A DNA stretch of 64,000 nucleotides from Coniferiporia sulphurascens (lineage: Eukaryota > Basidiomycota > Agaricomycetes > Hymenochaetales > Hymenochaetaceae), in assembly GCA_002794785.1 (NCBI GenBank), contig NBBA01000009.1, positions 1 through 64,000 on the forward strand, read 5' to 3'. Below are positions 63,676 to 64,000 of this stretch, in pieces (position 1 is the stretch's first letter; the number at the start of each line of letters is the position of its first letter). Both the position numbers and the translations under genes were made by a program. Below the pieces are notes generated by a model, which was given only the letters and a program-made list of their open reading frames with translations, made no database searches and had not been told where the DNA came from.

Positions 63676-64000
63676 ATGGGCCCCACCATCAACCAACCCA
63701 GAGTCCATTATGGACTCCTTTGTCAACAAACAATCACCACTCTCAGACCACCACATTTTGCGATGGTCCATACCAACAACTATACCCCAGCCCACACCAA
63801 CAACTTGAAAACTCGGTAATGAAGACAAAGACAGGTGGACTGAGGCCGCTTTCCCAGCCCTCACAGATGCATTCGCCCTCCCAGTGGTGGATGCTAACTC
63901 CCTAGACCTGAAAGCAAGTGCTGTCCTCAAAGCCATGATGGACACACTACAACCCTTCACCTCAATCCGGACTCCATCGAAAACAGCAGTCCCCTGGTGG

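Larger units (their letters stand above)
55658..63999 (+). pseudogene. LINE ORF2 of L15: endonuclease, interrupted twice
   Basis: MSAQICVLQWNAARSLAAIH, LIQEPLWYQIGLQPSLTN, to VEIQG at 55997. Resumes at 62392: VRVCNYYSMLPPDWVDARLG, VTGDFNCHHHSWSEL (catalytic Asp kept), CPIDMVWAPPS. Resumes after L17 at 63693: NPESIMDSFVNKQSPLSDHH, then a linker with one TGA (63808-63810) to the window edge. It carries Trp (TGG) at the position where L8, L9 and L16 share a TGA. Confidence 0.82.
53250..64000 (+). mobile_element. LINE copy L15, divergent subfamily; host of a solo LTR, L16 and L17
   Basis: L15 segments are 53250-54788, 55349-55997, 62392-62715 and 63693-64000 (window edge). Each interruption restores continuous reading when removed with one duplication copy. 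Protein identity to L8/L16 is clearly lower than among the other copies, so this is a separate, older lineage of the same LINE type. Confidence 0.85.

Overview
The window is a graveyard of nested retrotransposons from a fungal nuclear genome, most likely a basidiomycete. The fungal call rests on short introns (52 and 57 bp) in a decayed UFD4-type ubiquitin-ligase gene at the left edge, on Tf1/sushi-type chromodomain LTR retrotransposons, on LINEs carrying an RNase H domain, and on CpG-directed transition decay. I saw no tRNA, rRNA, CRISPR array or prokaryotic signal, and no intact host gene.

Layout. 1-1850: remnants of two host genes (a + strand C-terminal fragment and a - strand HECT-domain pseudogene). 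1851-3147: AT-rich sequence ending in an ATAGT-rich repeat. 3148-23146 and 30759-37303: nine LINE copies (L1-L9) in both orientations, many 5'-truncated. 23147-30758: a complete Ty3/gypsy element (A, minus strand) with 559-bp LTRs and a GAGAC target duplication, inserted in LINE L8. 37304-41304: a truncated related Ty3/gypsy element (B, plus strand). 41305-52318: LINE copies L10-L14. 52319-53249: unassigned. 53250-64000: a divergent LINE (L15) interrupted by a solo LTR, by the uninterrupted full-length LINE L16 (55998-62374, 17-bp target duplication) and by the short LINE L17.

The dispersed ~560-bp repeat that cuts through the LINEs is the LTR of element A. There are nine solo LTRs plus the A pair. 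Eight of the nine solos are flanked by perfect 5-bp duplications, and each interrupts a LINE. The LINE is ~6.4 kb: a ~50-bp leader, ORF1 (gag-like, zinc knuckles), ORF2 (endonuclease, reverse transcriptase, RNase H), then a 3' UTR with a C-rich/G-rich stem-loop and an (AAT)n-type tail. ORF1 stop and ORF2 start overlap as ATGA in all five copies where the junction is present.

Three points stand out. First, element A appears self-primed like Tf1/sushi: 11 nt lying 32 nt after a TATA box in its LTR are exactly complementary to its primer-binding site. Second, A carries a third, sense-strand reading frame between integrase and 3' LTR, with a predicted N-terminal membrane segment, helical regions and two CCHC-like knuckles. 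Third, all ten in-frame stops in A and B are TGA, with Arg in the partner at three aligned sites, and the two LTRs of A differ mainly at CpG sites, so the region has decayed largely by CpG deamination. Counts and alignments were made by eye from the sequence.
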